64,000 nt of DNA. Source: CAXBNB01 sp040222275 (GTDB lineage: Bacteria; Bacteroidota; Bacteroidia; Cytophagales; Cyclobacteriaceae). Positions 9,001 through 17,313 of the stretch are shown piece by piece (the first letter of the stretch is position 1; every line of letters starts with the position of its first letter). The stretch lies in the NCBI GenBank assembly GCA_040222275.1, contig JAVKDJ010000015.1:1-64000 (forward strand). Direction: 5' to 3'. The translations under genes were made by a program, and so were the position numbers. Below the pieces are notes generated by a model. The model ran no database searches. It worked only from the letters and a program-made list of their open reading frames with translations, and had not been told where the DNA came from.

Positions 9001-9066
9001 ACCATCCTGTGCTTTCGGTAGCCTTGGGGCAGCTGGGTTAACACCAGCAGGATATAACAGGATGGT
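9001..9066. other. Branched inverted-repeat structure in the larE/aldo-keto reductase divergent region
   Basis: A perfect 10-bp outer repeat, ACCATCCTGT (9001-9010) and ACAGGATGGT (9057-9066), encloses two small hairpins: GCTTTCGGTAGC at 9011-9022 and GCTGG/CCAGC at 9032-9036 and 9044-9048. The shape is a three-way junction. It lies 70 bases before the plus-strand gene and 101 bases before larE. It may be a 5' UTR RNA element, an operator or a palindromic repeat; it matches no riboswitch that I know. Confidence 0.45.
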
Positions 9067-9135
9067 TTGAGCCATAGTGCTGGTTAAATTTAACATAAAT
9101 TAGTTTCAGTCATAAAACCCCAACCTTGAGCTCGT

Positions 9136-10125
9136 ATGGAAGACTACTCTGACAAACACCTGGGCAAAAAACCTGACCATGGCCCAACCCCTTTCAACAG
9201 ACGTGATTTTTTAAAACTTGGTGCCTCTGCCGCTGTGGGTGCTGCCATAGCCCCAACAAGTGTGGGTGCAAAGGGAAAAATGCCGATGCGTAAGCTCGGA
9301 AAGACAGGGGAGAAAGTTTCTGTTTTGACCCTTGGAGGTTTTCACGTGGGCCATAAGGATGTGCCCGAGGATGTGGCCATCAACATCATACGGACTGCCA
9401 TTGACGAAGGGGTAAATTTTTTGGACAATGCATGGTCTTATCACTCAGGAAGAAGTGAAGAGTTGATGGGAAAGGCACTAAAGGATGGCTATCGCAAAAA
9501 AGTATTGATCATGACCAAGCTGATGGCCAGAAGTGTGGATGAGGCCAAGCAGCAACTGGAGACATCCCTGAATCGCTGGGATCTGGACAGGGTGGACCTG
9601 TTGCAGTTTCATGCAGTATCGAGGGACAAAATGAATGTGGTGGATGATGTGTACAAAAAGGGCCTGATAGAATGGGCCGTGGAGCAAAGGAGCCAGGGTG
9701 TATTCAAATACATTGGGTTTACAGGACATTCCGACCCCAAACCTCTGGCCGAAATGATCAGGAGGGGATTTGAATTTGATACGGCACAATTTCCGGTGAA
9801 TATTGGCGACCACCATCAGGAAGTGAGCTTTGAGCGCACCGTTTTGCCGCTTTGTATCGAGAAAAACATTGCTGTGCTGGGTATGAAAACGAACGGGATG
9901 GGCCTGATCGGCAAGTCTGGTGTGGCCACTCCTGCCGAATGCATCCGATATGCCCTGAGCCAACCGATTTCAACTGTGGTGTCGGGCATTGATTCCATGA
10001 AGATACTCAGGGAAAACCTGGCAGCTGCAAAATCATTTACCCCAATGAGCGAATCTGAAAAAGCCGAGATTTTGCTCAGGTCGAAAAACACCACCGAAAA
10101 GCTGGAACATTACCGCAAAGCATAA
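9136..10125 (+). CDS. Tat-exported aldo/keto reductase
   Basis: 329 residues. A twin-arginine signal (RRDFLKLGA, Arg22-Arg23, then an Ala-rich segment to about residue 46) precedes an aldo/keto reductase barrel. The catalytic tetrad is intact: Asp97, Tyr102, Lys128 and His159. Export by Tat implies folding with its NADP-type cofactor in the cytoplasm; such periplasmic members are common in Bacteroidota sugar loci. With the next gene, also Tat-like, it may oxidise or reduce a sugar or lactone. The exact substrate is unknown. It is 15 bases upstream of the amidohydrolase, so both are probably on one transcript. Confidence 0.85.
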   Translation: MEDYSDKHLGKKPDHGPTPFNRRDFLKLGASAAVGAAIAPTSVGAKGKMPMRKLGKTGEKVSVLTLGGFHVGHKDVPEDVAINIIRTAIDEGVNFLDNAWSYHSGRSEELMGKALKDGYRKKVLIMTKLMARSVDEAKQQLETSLNRWDLDRVDLLQFHAVSRDKMNVVDDVYKKGLIEWAVEQRSQGVFKYIGFTGHSDPKPLAEMIRRGFEFDTAQFPVNIGDHHQEVSFERTVLPLCIEKNIAVLGMKTNGMGLIGKSGVATPAECIRYALSQPISTVVSGIDSMKILRENLAAAKSFTPMSESEKAEILLRSKNTTEKLEHYRKA

Positions 10126-10140
10126 TCCACCGAGGATCAA

Positions 10141-11118
10141 ATGAAACGACGAAAATTTATCAGGCAAACCTCTGGCTTTGCCGCTGGGCTTGCCCTTGCG
10201 CCGTTGGCAGGTAGCCATGCCGTGGCAGACGGTGGTTCAGAACAGGATTACCCCATTATAGATACCCACCAGCACTTGTGGGACAAGGACAAATTTCGGC
10301 TTAAATGGACTAAGGATCCCATCGACAAAGGGGACTTCCTGTTACCGGAATACAGAAAAGAAGTGAATGGCCTTAATGTAGTGAAGACCATCTACATGGA
10401 AGTGGACATACCTGAAGAGCTACAGGAATATGAGGCAGATTTCGCATTAAATCTATGTAAAGACCCAACTTCTAAAATGGCTGGAGCGGTTGTCCATGGA
10501 GACCCCAGCAATGATAATTTCAGGGATTTTGTATCAAAATTTTCCAATGACCCTCACCTCAAAGGTGTGAGGTGCCGGTTTACGTCAAAAGAAGCCATGC
10601 TTTCCAACCAGGCCATAGAAAATCTCCGATGGCTTGGTGATCAGGGTTTGTTGTTTGATTTGGGGATTCCACCCACCTGGCTTGGTGACTCCCTCGCTGT
10701 AGTAGAGCAATGCCAGGACACCACTTTTATATTGAACCATTGTGGGACAGCCGATCCAGTGGCTTTGTTTCCACCGGACGTAGTGAAGCCACGGGAATCG
10801 AAATATGACGGCATCAAGTGGAAAAGGGATATAGAGGCCCTCGGTGACCAGGGGAATGTGGTATGCAAAATTTCCGGGATTGTGGCCCATGTGCGTGGCT
10901 ATGACCTGCAAGCCAAACACCTGGCCCCAACCATCAACCACTGCCTGGATTCGTTTGGGCCGGATAGGGTAGTTTTTGCCGGAGATTGGCCAACCTGCCT
11001 GTACAACATGCCCCTCAGGCAATGGATACTTACCTTGAAAGCCGTGGTGAAATCAAGGAAATACGAGGAGCAAAAAAAGCTCTTTCATGACAATGCCAGG
11101 AGGATCTACAGGGTTTGA
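10141..11118 (+). CDS. Tat-signal amidohydrolase, L-fuconolactonase-like
   Basis: 325 residues of the amidohydrolase-2 family (COG3618 type). A KRRKFIR Tat-like motif and a hydrophobic stretch lead to a cleavage site near residue 30. The metal-site HxH is at His43 and His45 (DTHQH); ILNHCG in the middle and FAGDWP near the C-terminus are the other hallmarks. Relatives hydrolyse sugar lactones such as L-fucono-1,5-lactone or L-rhamnono-lactone. It follows the aldo/keto reductase directly, and a dehydrogenase-plus-lactonase pair would be the first two steps of a non-phosphorylating deoxysugar pathway. Lactonase activity is inferred; related proteins also act as decarboxylases. Confidence 0.8.
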   Translation: MKRRKFIRQTSGFAAGLALAPLAGSHAVADGGSEQDYPIIDTHQHLWDKDKFRLKWTKDPIDKGDFLLPEYRKEVNGLNVVKTIYMEVDIPEELQEYEADFALNLCKDPTSKMAGAVVHGDPSNDNFRDFVSKFSNDPHLKGVRCRFTSKEAMLSNQAIENLRWLGDQGLLFDLGIPPTWLGDSLAVVEQCQDTTFILNHCGTADPVALFPPDVVKPRESKYDGIKWKRDIEALGDQGNVVCKISGIVAHVRGYDLQAKHLAPTINHCLDSFGPDRVVFAGDWPTCLYNMPLRQWILTLKAVVKSRKYEEQKKLFHDNARRIYRV

Positions 11119-11166
11119 TTTTTTTGATAGGGCTCAGCGACCTTTACCTAACCAGTTTATAACTCC

Positions 11167-12540
11167 TCAGCTATTTGCCTTTAGTACTTCCCTTTCTTTG
11201 ATCGGATACCACGATTCAATTTTCTGCTTGAGTTCTTTTACTTTTTCCGGATATGCTTCATGGAGGTTGTTTTGCTCAAATGGATCTTCCGTAATCTTGT
11301 AAAGTCGGATGGGTTCGCTTCGTACCGCATCGTGTGTAAAGTCATAGCCCCCGGCCCCACCTTCAATTTGTCCATCGTAGGAAAGGATCAGTTTCCAGTC
11401 GTTTTCAATACACCACAAATAGCCAAGTGACGCTTCCGGGTTGTCTTTGTCCACGATATCATGTCCATAGGCTTCCCCAAAGATAATTTCCCTGTCGATG
11501 GGCTTTTCCTGGGTCAATTCATCCCATAGGTCTAGGCCCGGTAAATTATCTGGAAAAGGTACGTTTACCGCACTGAGCACCGTTGGAAACAAATCAATGC
11601 TGGAAACGAGCTCAGGTCTATCCGATGGTTTGAGTTTCCCCGGCCATGAAAACATGATGGGGGTTCTCACACCACCTTCCATGGGGGTCTGCTTGCTTCC
11701 GATATCAAATTTTTTACTGTTGGGCTGCTGTATCCAGCCATTATCGCACACATAATAAATTAAGGTGTTTTCCCTCAGGCCATTGTCATCAAGGTAGTCC
11801 ACGATTTGGCCACAGGTAATGTCAAACCACTCCACCATAGCGTAATACCTGGCCAGGTGGATAGATTCTGTAGTAGGCAGGTACTTTTGCAGCAGGCTAT
11901 CCGGTGGGGTATGGGGAGAATGGGGGAGGAATGGGGCATACCACAGGTAAAAAGGCTTTTCTTCCGATGCGGCATGGTCGATGAAATTAAAAACAGGCTC
12001 CATGCCCTTCCTTCCGATGACCAAACCCTTGTCTCCATGCCGACTGCCCTCTGTCATGCCATGGGTAAAACCACCCCGCTTGTAGTCACCTTCCCACCAC
12101 TTGCCTGATTGGTGGCTGAGGTAGCCGTTTTTGGCCAATATTTTGGCAATGCTTTCATTTTCATCTATTCTTTGAAGGAGCTCCTCTCTGGGAAATTTGG
12201 TCGGTTTGTTATATCCACCCAATGGGTCGTTTCCGGTAATTTTGTGTTGGTGGGGATAGAGCCCTGTGGCCAGCGTCATCAGAGAAGGCCTGCAAATTGG
12301 GGTAGGCACATAGCCCCTTTTGAATACCACACTTTGGGAAGCAAGCTTGTCAAGGTTGGGCGTTTCGATAATCTCATGCCCCATAAAGCCATAGTCATTC
12401 CATGCCTGGTCATCGCTCAGCAGCAACACGATGTTGGGCCTTTTCAATTCTTTTTCTTGGCTTGCTTCTTTCTTTTGGCCACAATTGACCAGAAAGCAAC
12501 TGCAAATAACAATGATCAGCACGTCTTTAAGCATTCTCAT
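11167..12540 (-). CDS. Lipoprotein sulfatase with CxPSL signature
   Basis: 457-residue type I sulfatase with a lipoprotein signal (Cys20 in LVNC) and the metal-binding pair Asp43-Asp44 (LSDDQ). The signature reads C83-R-P-S-L, then T92-G93: the usual Arg after CxPS is replaced by Leu. Some sulfatase subfamilies share CRPSL, so the enzyme may still be matured, but Arg normally takes part in formylglycine chemistry. It faces the amidohydrolase tail to tail across 48 bases and lies 10 bases downstream of the NCS1-like transporter, so it is probably co-transcribed with that gene on the minus strand. Confidence 0.85.
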   Translation of the reverse strand: MRMLKDVLIIVICSCFLVNCGQKKEASQEKELKRPNIVLLLSDDQAWNDYGFMGHEIIETPNLDKLASQSVVFKRGYVPTPICRPSLMTLATGLYPHQHKITGNDPLGGYNKPTKFPREELLQRIDENESIAKILAKNGYLSHQSGKWWEGDYKRGGFTHGMTEGSRHGDKGLVIGRKGMEPVFNFIDHAASEEKPFYLWYAPFLPHSPHTPPDSLLQKYLPTTESIHLARYYAMVEWFDITCGQIVDYLDDNGLRENTLIYYVCDNGWIQQPNSKKFDIGSKQTPMEGGVRTPIMFSWPGKLKPSDRPELVSSIDLFPTVLSAVNVPFPDNLPGLDLWDELTQEKPIDREIIFGEAYGHDIVDKDNPEASLGYLWCIENDWKLILSYDGQIEGGAGGYDFTHDAVRSEPIRLYKITEDPFEQNNLHEAYPEKVKELKQKIESWYPIKEREVLKANS

Positions 12541-12550
12541 GGGTTGGTAT

Positions 12551-13945
12551 CTAGTCTTTTGTTTGTGTTTTTTTACTAATAATCAAATACAGAAACCCAC
12601 ATAACAGCCATGCAGGGAGTGTAAGAAATGACAGGAATATGTCAAACTGGATGGACAATAAATACAATCCCCCTACACTGATGAGCCAGGCCAGCATTAC
12701 GGCCCAGTTAAACTTCGAACCTGTCTTTTCAGCGTAATTTTGTACCACACCAATCCGGGGGGCAATATAGACATCAAAGACGATGATCGCCCCTACAGGT
12801 GCCAGGATAAACCCATAGAGGGCCACAAAACCCAACAGTTTCATGGCAAAAGCCGGGAAAAGCCCAGCTATCGTAGCAACAGCTCCTGCAATGATGGTCA
12901 CCACCGGGGTGGAAACCTTGGGCATTAGAGTCTGAAAGGCCAGTCCGGCCCTGTATATCGTAGGATTGGCGGTGGTCCATCCTGCCAGTATCACGGCAAT
13001 GATCCCGAATATCCCTAGGGCATTGTAGGCCATTGGTCCTGGTGCTACCGGAGGAGCCTCACCATTGGCCATAAAGGCCAGTGCTTCGGGGGTATTCAGG
13101 TACACTGCGTACAATAGTGCCGCAGATATCCATGCCATATAGTGTCCCACATACATGGCAGCAGCGGTGGTCCAGCCACTGGAAGCCGATTTCGCAAACC
13201 GAAATACAGACAAATCGGACATGCCTATGTGCATGGCACCATTGCAAAACCACGACCAGATGACCACATGCCAAAAGGTGAATTTGATCTGGCCGGGAAA
13301 AGGTTCAGAACCTTCACCCCAGATATCCCAAAATTCTCCAAGGGAACCGATCCCCAATTGTCCGATGGCGACTATTCCGGCGCATAAAAAGCCAAGCACT
13401 ATAAATGGCGACATCCAGTTGGCCGCTTTGGAAACCATGTCGTAACCCCGTGCAGCAATAACGGCTATAATTGCCCCGACAAGTAAGACAATCACTACCC
13501 AGGGCACGCTATTGGGCATGGTGTCGGTAAGGGTGGGCATTTTCATATCGAAGGGTACGCCTACAGCCGTAGCAGATACGGTCACCATCGCCCCGGCCAG
13601 AAAGCAGAACAAAATGCCATTGGCCACATTATAGACAGAAACTAGGTTTTTCCCACAAATTTTCTCCAATTGATAATATAGTGTTAACCTATATTTCACC
13701 CCAATTTCGGCAGTGAGGTACCGCCAACTGAGCACAGCCATAAAGTTGCCTATGAGTAATCCGATGATGAGGTCGAAAGCGCTGACGCCTGCGGTGAGAA
13801 ACAAAGGCCCAATCATAAATTCGGTTCCCGCAGCATGCTCTCCGGCGTACATGCCTAAAAAGCTCTTCCAGCTTTTGTGTGCGCTAGCAGCTACAGGCTC
13901 CCTTTCAAATTCCTGGCTCTGAACAGGTGGGTTTTGGTCTTCCAT
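12551..13945 (-). CDS. NCS1-like (purine-cytosine permease type) membrane transporter
   Basis: The ATG at 13945 gives MEDQNPPVQS and 464 residues; the frame is open to 13996, but the extra residues look non-native. About 12 hydrophobic segments are visible, and the N-terminal SWKSFLGMYAGEH and a later WTTANPTIYRAGL segment fit nucleobase/cation symporter-1 relatives. In Bacteroidota and Planctomycetes such proteins often sit beside sulfatase and sugar-acid genes, so the substrate need not be a nucleobase. No SusC/SusD pair is present in this locus, making this its only obvious uptake protein. Confidence 0.75.
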   Translation of the reverse strand: MEDQNPPVQSQEFEREPVAASAHKSWKSFLGMYAGEHAAGTEFMIGPLFLTAGVSAFDLIIGLLIGNFMAVLSWRYLTAEIGVKYRLTLYYQLEKICGKNLVSVYNVANGILFCFLAGAMVTVSATAVGVPFDMKMPTLTDTMPNSVPWVVIVLLVGAIIAVIAARGYDMVSKAANWMSPFIVLGFLCAGIVAIGQLGIGSLGEFWDIWGEGSEPFPGQIKFTFWHVVIWSWFCNGAMHIGMSDLSVFRFAKSASSGWTTAAAMYVGHYMAWISAALLYAVYLNTPEALAFMANGEAPPVAPGPMAYNALGIFGIIAVILAGWTTANPTIYRAGLAFQTLMPKVSTPVVTIIAGAVATIAGLFPAFAMKLLGFVALYGFILAPVGAIIVFDVYIAPRIGVVQNYAEKTGSKFNWAVMLAWLISVGGLYLLSIQFDIFLSFLTLPAWLLCGFLYLIISKKTQTKD

Positions 13946-14157
13946 ATTTGTATATAAGGTTGAATAATTTTGGAAAACTATCGAAATGGGCCTCACTATC
14001 CGTCCTGCTCTATCCTGTCGGCACAGTCTTTAAAATTAGGATAAATTCCTGAACATCGGCTGAAAATTATTTATGCCCCTTTATGGTACGTCATTCCGTA
14101 GTACAGCGGAGGAATCTACTTTTTCGATCTTGGATCGGCCATGTTTGATTTATTCAA
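13946..14157. other. Intergenic DNA leading into the repeat array
   Basis: No gene is seen. The stretch from about 14091 (a CATTCCGTAGTACAGCGGAGG segment) resembles a decayed intergenic repeat of the kind scattered in Bacteroidota genomes. The transporter promoter should lie just before 13945 on the minus strand, but no clear boxes could be picked. Confidence 0.35.
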
Positions 14158-14815
14158 GAGACCCTTCCTCCGTCAGGGTGACAAGACAGGCTGGATGTAG
14201 CTCAGACCTTACAGGTTTTCAAAACCTGTAAGGTCTCGTTAGAGCACCAGGTCGGTTTTTGTATCAAAGGGTAGGTTGTGTTTAACAATTCGGGGATTGC
14301 AAATCCTTTTTGATCAGGTAGCCCGACATGCCCTTCGGAACATGCCGAATAGCAGTGGTGTGGTGAGACCCTTCCTCCGTCAGGGTGACAAGGTAGGCTG
14401 GATGTAGCTCAGACCTTACAGGTTTTCAAAACCTGCAAGGTCTCGTTAGAGCAGCAGGGCTGTTTTTGTATTACGAGGTAGGTTGAATTTAACAATTCGG
14501 GGATTACAAATCCTTTTTATCAGGTAGCCCGACATGCCCTTTGGAACATGCCGAACAGTAATGCTGTGGTGAGACCCTTCCTCCGTCAAGGTGGCAAGGC
14601 AGGCTCTGTGCAGTCCAGACCTTACAGGTTTTCAAAACCTGCAAGGTCTCGTTAGAGCAGCAGGCCTGTTTTTAGGCTCATAGGGTAGTACCAATAGAAT
14701 GCATAGGGATTGCAATCCTTTTTATCTGGTAGTTCAACATACCCTTCGGAACATGTCGAACAGCAATGCTGTGGTGAGACCCTCCTCCGATAGGGTGACA
14801 AGGTATGCTGGAGTG
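14158..14815. repeat. Tandem array, three full units and one partial of about 206 bp
   Basis: Units begin at 14158, 14365, 14571 and 14776 with GAGACCCTTCCTCCG or a variant, so the period is 207, 206 and 205. Each full unit carries a 31-base palindrome (15-bp arms around one C; exact at 14205-14235, one change at 14412-14442 and 14618-14648), then a GGATTGCAAATCC hairpin (with small changes), then a TTCGGAACATGCCGAA palindrome. Copies diverge by scattered substitutions. No ORF is conserved across units. It has the look of amplified palindromic intergenic repeats rather than a CRISPR array, as units are too long and there are no unique spacers. Confidence 0.85.
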
Positions 14816-15038
14816 GAGCAAAAAAGAATGCCTTGTCATGCTGAACGCAGTGAAGCATCTCAGGAAGTAATGGTTTTGTTTGGTTTATATGCCTAAGGCA
14901 GGGTCATATTCATGTGTGCACATATACTAAAAATAACATTATATTTGAAAGGAAAACAAACCAAATGTGTTGCTTTTACCTCCTACATGGAAGTAAAACT
15001 ACATAGTGTTGTTTATATTAAGTTACCTACAATACATT
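14816..15038. other. AT-rich leader of the AIPR gene with a decayed repeat
   Basis: A GTCATGCTGAACGCAGTGAAG segment at about 14836 resembles a common Bacteroidota intergenic palindromic repeat half. From about 14900 the base composition drops sharply in GC and stays low through the following gene. No other gene is supported. Confidence 0.4.
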
Positions 15039-16772
15039 ATGCATATAATTTTAGAGAAGAATGTCAAAGAACTTCAAAAGGAGTTCGAATTTGAAGTAAG
15101 TGAAAGTAAACTCTTCGAATTTTTTTGCAATTACTGTATTGTAAAAAAGTCATACCTGGGAAGGTTCAATCCATACGATGTAACAACGGAAGAGGACGAT
15201 GCTTCAATTGACGGAATAGCATTTATTGTCGATGGAGAACTAATCAGCAAAAAGGAAGATGCAGAGGAGTATTTTAAATCCCACAAATCGAATCTTCCAG
15301 TTAAGCTAATTCTAACTCAAGTAAAAAGCGGAGAAAAATTTATTAAAAAGGAAATATCGAACTTCAACGTTGGTATTAAAGATTTCCTCTCCTTAGATCC
15401 GAAATTACCTAATGGGACTTTCAACGAGGAAAGCATAGATATTTTCAATGTAATAATTGATAATCTCAAAAAAGTTAGAAACAAGCTTCCTGACTTAGAG
15501 GTGTATTATTGTACTAGTGGCACATACTCCGAAGAAAGAGAGATTAAAGCTAGCTTCGAAATGATTGAGCGAGAAGCATCATCTACCGATTTGTTTCGAG
15601 AAGTCACAGTTCACCCAATGGGAAGATCTGAGCTAAATCAACTATGGAATTCAATCAATGCGAGTAATGAAGCAAAACTGACATTAAATGAATACTTTGG
15701 AATGCCAGCCATGCCTAATATTCCTCAATCTTATGTAGGACTCATAAATGCCAAGGAATTCGTTGATAAGGTACTTATTGATAGCAATGGAAATATAAAA
15801 AACGAAGTTTTTGAAGAGAACATTAGAGCTTATTTGGGTGAAAATCCGGTTAATAGAAAAATTAAATCCACTCTAACTAACGAAGACAAGAAGAAGCTAT
15901 TTTCAGTACTTAATAATGGGGTAACAATTGTAACCCCTGATCTAACCCTTACCCCGAATACTAAACAAATAGAACTAACCAACTATCAGATAATTAATGG
16001 CTGTCAGACTAGTAATACACTTTTTGAAAATTACCATCTCCTTGATGACAGTGTTAATGTTGTAGTTAAATGCATAGAATCATCTGATGGTGATAATATT
16101 ACAGATATTATTTCAGCAACTAATAGCCAAACAGATATACCCGAAGAGTCATTTTTCTCGTTGACGGAAAAGTCCAAATTAATTCAGAAGTTTTTTGAAA
16201 TTCAAAACTCAGAAGTTGAAAAGGATAGCCAAATCTATTTTGAACGAAGAGAGAACGAGTTTAAAAATGAAGATGTATTGCAGTCAAGAATAGTTGATAT
16301 AAAATCCATTTGCCGAGCCTACAACGCAATGTTTCTAAATCAGCCAAACAACTCTTCAAGATACGTTTCTGCCATTTTCGAAACCCAGAAAGACAACCTT
16401 TTTCAAGATGAAGACCAAGAAGTTTTATACTACGTTGCTGCCTTGACTCTTTGTAGGATCAGCTCTCTAATAAATCAAAGAAAGCACAATAGTCATAAGT
16501 ACAGAGCACTTAAATGGCATATTTTATACATCTACAAATACTTAATTCATGAATCCATAAAAGATATTCAGTCCAATTCTAATAAGGCTAAATCGTATTG
16601 TGAACCAATAATTAAGAGTTTAACATCTTCAAGTAAAGAATACGAAAATATTTTCCAACATTGCTACAGGATAATAGATACCATTGAGTTCCCAACTTCG
16701 GACGTCTTGAAACGAACAAGATTTACCAGTGATTTAAGGGATGCCACAAAAAAGTACATGAATAATATGTAG
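15039..16772 (+). CDS. AIPR family (abortive infection / phage resistance) protein
   Basis: 577 residues from the ATG at 15039 (a GTG at 15006 would add 11 residues). The central region shows AIPR hallmarks: NNGVTIV, YQIINGCQTSNTLFE and the ATNSQTD segment. The N-terminal ~110 residues contain DGIAFIVDGE followed by LTQVKSG, a D...QxK pattern like restriction-endonuclease folds, so a nuclease domain is possible. AIPR proteins are linked to phage-induced cell shutdown; the mechanism is not settled. The gene is far more AT-rich than its neighbours, stands alone, and is flanked by a repeat array, all signs of horizontal transfer. No partner methylase or antitoxin is adjacent. Confidence 0.85.
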   Translation: MHIILEKNVKELQKEFEFEVSESKLFEFFCNYCIVKKSYLGRFNPYDVTTEEDDASIDGIAFIVDGELISKKEDAEEYFKSHKSNLPVKLILTQVKSGEKFIKKEISNFNVGIKDFLSLDPKLPNGTFNEESIDIFNVIIDNLKKVRNKLPDLEVYYCTSGTYSEEREIKASFEMIEREASSTDLFREVTVHPMGRSELNQLWNSINASNEAKLTLNEYFGMPAMPNIPQSYVGLINAKEFVDKVLIDSNGNIKNEVFEENIRAYLGENPVNRKIKSTLTNEDKKKLFSVLNNGVTIVTPDLTLTPNTKQIELTNYQIINGCQTSNTLFENYHLLDDSVNVVVKCIESSDGDNITDIISATNSQTDIPEESFFSLTEKSKLIQKFFEIQNSEVEKDSQIYFERRENEFKNEDVLQSRIVDIKSICRAYNAMFLNQPNNSSRYVSAIFETQKDNLFQDEDQEVLYYVAALTLCRISSLINQRKHNSHKYRALKWHILYIYKYLIHESIKDIQSNSNKAKSYCEPIIKSLTSSSKEYENIFQHCYRIIDTIEFPTSDVLKRTRFTSDLRDATKKYMNNM

Positions 16773-16871
16773 ATAACAAAGACTTCCATGAATAATCTAT
16801 TGGGGCGAGAATAGTTTCAATTTAGCAAAAAACCAACAGATTCTTTTTTCAAATGCCTGTTGTAACCAACC

Positions 16872-17312
16872 TTACTCCCCGGGCCTTACACTCGTATGGT
16901 CCGAAACGATCAGCCATTGGCCATCTATTCTTCGCCATAGGAGGGTGAAGATGCCTCCGATATCGCCCATGGAACGGCTGAGGTCCCACTTGCCGACCAT
17001 TTGGTAGGCATCATCTGAGATGCGGGTAAGGTGGAGTATGCCAAAAGTAAGTGTACCCATGGTGGCTTTGTTGGGGTAGCGGCGTTGGTAGTTTTCGAAG
17101 GTGTTGTGGTAGCCATAGGTGATGCCACCTGCGCCTATAAATTTCAACGAATCGGATACCCAGTAGGCCTTCATGAATTCTTTGATGTCGCCGTTGTTCC
17201 AGGCATCCTGCTGCTGGTACAGCAGATCGGTGATTTTTTGCTTGTCATCGCTGCTTGGTTGGCAGGCGTACAGGACAATGGCTGTCAGGAATAGGATGGT
17301 GAGGTGCTTCAT
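16872..17312 (-). CDS. NTF2-fold (DUF4440/SnoaL-like) lipoprotein
   Basis: 146 residues. A lipoprotein signal with Cys17 (LYAC) is followed by one NTF2-like domain: the helix QQQDAWNNGDIKEFMKAYW, then strands ending in WRRIDGQWLIVSDH. This fold hosts many small-molecule enzymes and binding proteins; no catalytic residues can be named here. It starts one base after the rmuC stop on the same strand, so it is probably co-transcribed with rmuC, though a functional link is not obvious. Confidence 0.8.
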   Translation of the reverse strand: MKHLTILFLTAIVLYACQPSSDDKQKITDLLYQQQDAWNNGDIKEFMKAYWVSDSLKFIGAGGITYGYHNTFENYQRRYPNKATMGTLTFGILHLTRISDDAYQMVGKWDLSRSMGDIGGIFTLLWRRIDGQWLIVSDHTSVRPGE

Positions 17313-17313
17313 G

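Noticed and set aside
9001..9066. NiCo or cobalamin riboswitch before the lar genes
   Set aside because: The conserved core sequences of those riboswitches are not present; only the branched shape is suggestive.
14190..14260. tRNA-like GATGTAGCTCAG ... TTAGAGCA segments around the large palindrome
   Set aside because: The match is limited to D-arm-like strings; no acceptor stem, anticodon arm or CCA-end pairing forms, and the pattern repeats in all units of the array.
14158..14815. CRISPR-like array
   Set aside because: Units of about 206 bp repeat along their whole length, there are no unique spacers and no cas genes nearby.
14652..14896. Short ORFs in both strands across the repeat array
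   Set aside because: They follow repeat sequence, are not conserved between units and show no protein-like features.
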